A stretch of DNA of 23,215 bases from JACQNR01 sp964533045 (lineage in GTDB: Bacteria; Acidobacteriota; Terriglobia; UBA7540): the NCBI GenBank assembly GCA_964533045.1, contig CAZHKT010000053.1:1-23215 (forward strand), written 5' to 3'. The notes beneath the pieces are model-generated. The model did no database searches, was not told the DNA's origin, and saw nothing but the letters and a program-made list of their open reading frames with translations. Positions 22,957 through 23,215 of the stretch are shown piece by piece (the stretch's first letter is position 1; each line of letters starts with the position of its first letter). The position numbers were made by a program, and so were the translations under genes.

Positions 22957-23018
22957 GGGTGTAAGCTCCTCTCGAGGATTTTGGTTTTAGGTCGTCAGCC
23001 CAAAACCAGCTTACACCC
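22957..23018 (-). promoter_or_regulatory. Leader inverted repeat over the transposase ribosome region
   Basis: GGGTGTAAGCT (23018-23008, minus strand) is exactly complementary to AGCTTACACCC (22967-22957), which ends one base before the start codon and overlaps the last two bases of the AGGAG site. Inside, TGGTTTT (23008-23002) pairs with AAAACCA (22988-22982) as an alternative or nested stem. This could repress translation. Confidence 0.55.
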
Positions 23019-23025
23019 CCCAACC

Positions 23026-23048
23026 TACACACACAGACTTACATCACC
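23026..23048. repeat. Right terminal inverted repeat
   Basis: 23 bp, reading GGTGATGT...GTGTGTA on the minus strand. It ends directly at the target duplication. Confidence 0.8.
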
Positions 23049-23057
23049 TGCGCTGAA
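23049..23057. repeat. Target-site duplication, right copy
   Basis: TGCGCTGAA, identical to the left copy at 21749-21757. Confidence 0.85.
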
Positions 23058-23058
23058 A

Positions 23059-23079
23059 GGCGGCGTCCTGACCGCCGCC
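23059..23079. repeat. GC-rich hairpin next to the insertion site
   Basis: GGCGGCG-TCCTGAC-CGCCGCC, one base after the right target duplication. It resembles the other interspersed hairpins of the window, so the element inserted at the edge of such a repeat. The remaining 136 bp to the window end show no gene. Confidence 0.6.
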
Positions 23080-23185
23080 ATCGGCTAAGGATTTCAGGCG
23101 ACGGGGAGACCACCGCCGATACCAGGCGTTAGGCTGTAACATTTCGTGTTGAAAATTGAATTGGAAAGAGAGAGAGGGTATCTCC

Positions 23186-23199
23186 GGAAAACGTTTTCC
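23186..23199. repeat. 14-bp palindrome near the window end
   Basis: GGAAAACGTTTTCC is perfectly palindromic. It is followed by CTGCCGGCAAGAG, resembling the start of another interspersed element that continues beyond the window. Its role is unknown; it could be an operator. Confidence 0.4.
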
Positions 23200-23215
23200 T
23201 GCCGGCAAGAGCAGG

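Larger units (their letters stand above)
21758..23048 (-). mobile_element. Complete IS256-family insertion sequence (1291 bp)
   Basis: Terminal inverted repeats of 23 bp (21758-21780 and 23026-23048, 18 of 23 matching, both starting GGTGATGT) enclose a single intact transposase gene. Perfect 9-bp direct repeats flank both sides. Length, repeat size and duplication size fit IS256. Its intactness suggests a fairly recent insertion. The transposase reads towards the DUF1385-prfA unit. Confidence 0.9.

Noticed and set aside
23059..23215. Possible CRISPR or tandem array at the right end
   Set aside because: The palindromes are of different sequence and spacing, with no regular repeat-spacer pattern.

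Overview
The window looks like a chromosomal piece of an acidobacterium or close relative. The evidence is a secreted VWFA-related protein of the type abundant in Acidobacteria, high GC with matching GC-rich codon use over most of the window, many short GC-rich interspersed palindromes, and a set of housekeeping genes. This placement is inference: no rRNA or tRNA gene was seen.

Left end (1-1900): a less GC-rich stretch with three minus-strand genes of unknown function. Two share an almost identical Shine-Dalgarno leader. The third is a secreted Cys/Trp/Tyr-rich protein broken by one frameshift. Its predicted promoter has an 11-G tract in the -35/-10 spacer, the arrangement of known phase-variable promoters. 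1993-4925: a cyclase/arylformamidase-family hydrolase and a VWFA-related exported protein on the minus strand, then a divergent zinc-type cation diffusion facilitator. 4926-5634 is non-coding and rich in palindromes.

5635-12007: a seven-gene F-type ATP synthase cluster on the plus strand (b', b, delta, alpha, gamma, beta, epsilon) behind a TTGACA-type promoter. Subunits a and c are not here, so the Fo ring and stator genes must lie elsewhere. Double-hairpin repeats sit in the delta-alpha and alpha-gamma junctions. 12227-15724: small and accessory genes (a glutaredoxin-like protein, two small membrane proteins, a Gfo/Idh/MocA oxidoreductase, a YkvA/DUF1232 protein, and a 46-residue membrane protein below the usual ORF cut-off).

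15714-21741: a minus-strand run DUF1385 - prfA - prmC - dinB - cca behind a TTGACA-N17-TATGCT promoter. It joins translation termination (RF1 and its methyltransferase) with a translesion polymerase and the tRNA CCA-adding enzyme. PrmC carries an in-frame copy of a genomic palindromic repeat near its C-terminus. 21749-23057: a complete IS256-family insertion sequence with terminal inverted repeats and a perfect 9-bp target duplication. It lies 7 bp upstream of the -35 box of the DUF1385-prfA promoter, and its transposase leader can fold so as to cover the ribosome-binding region.
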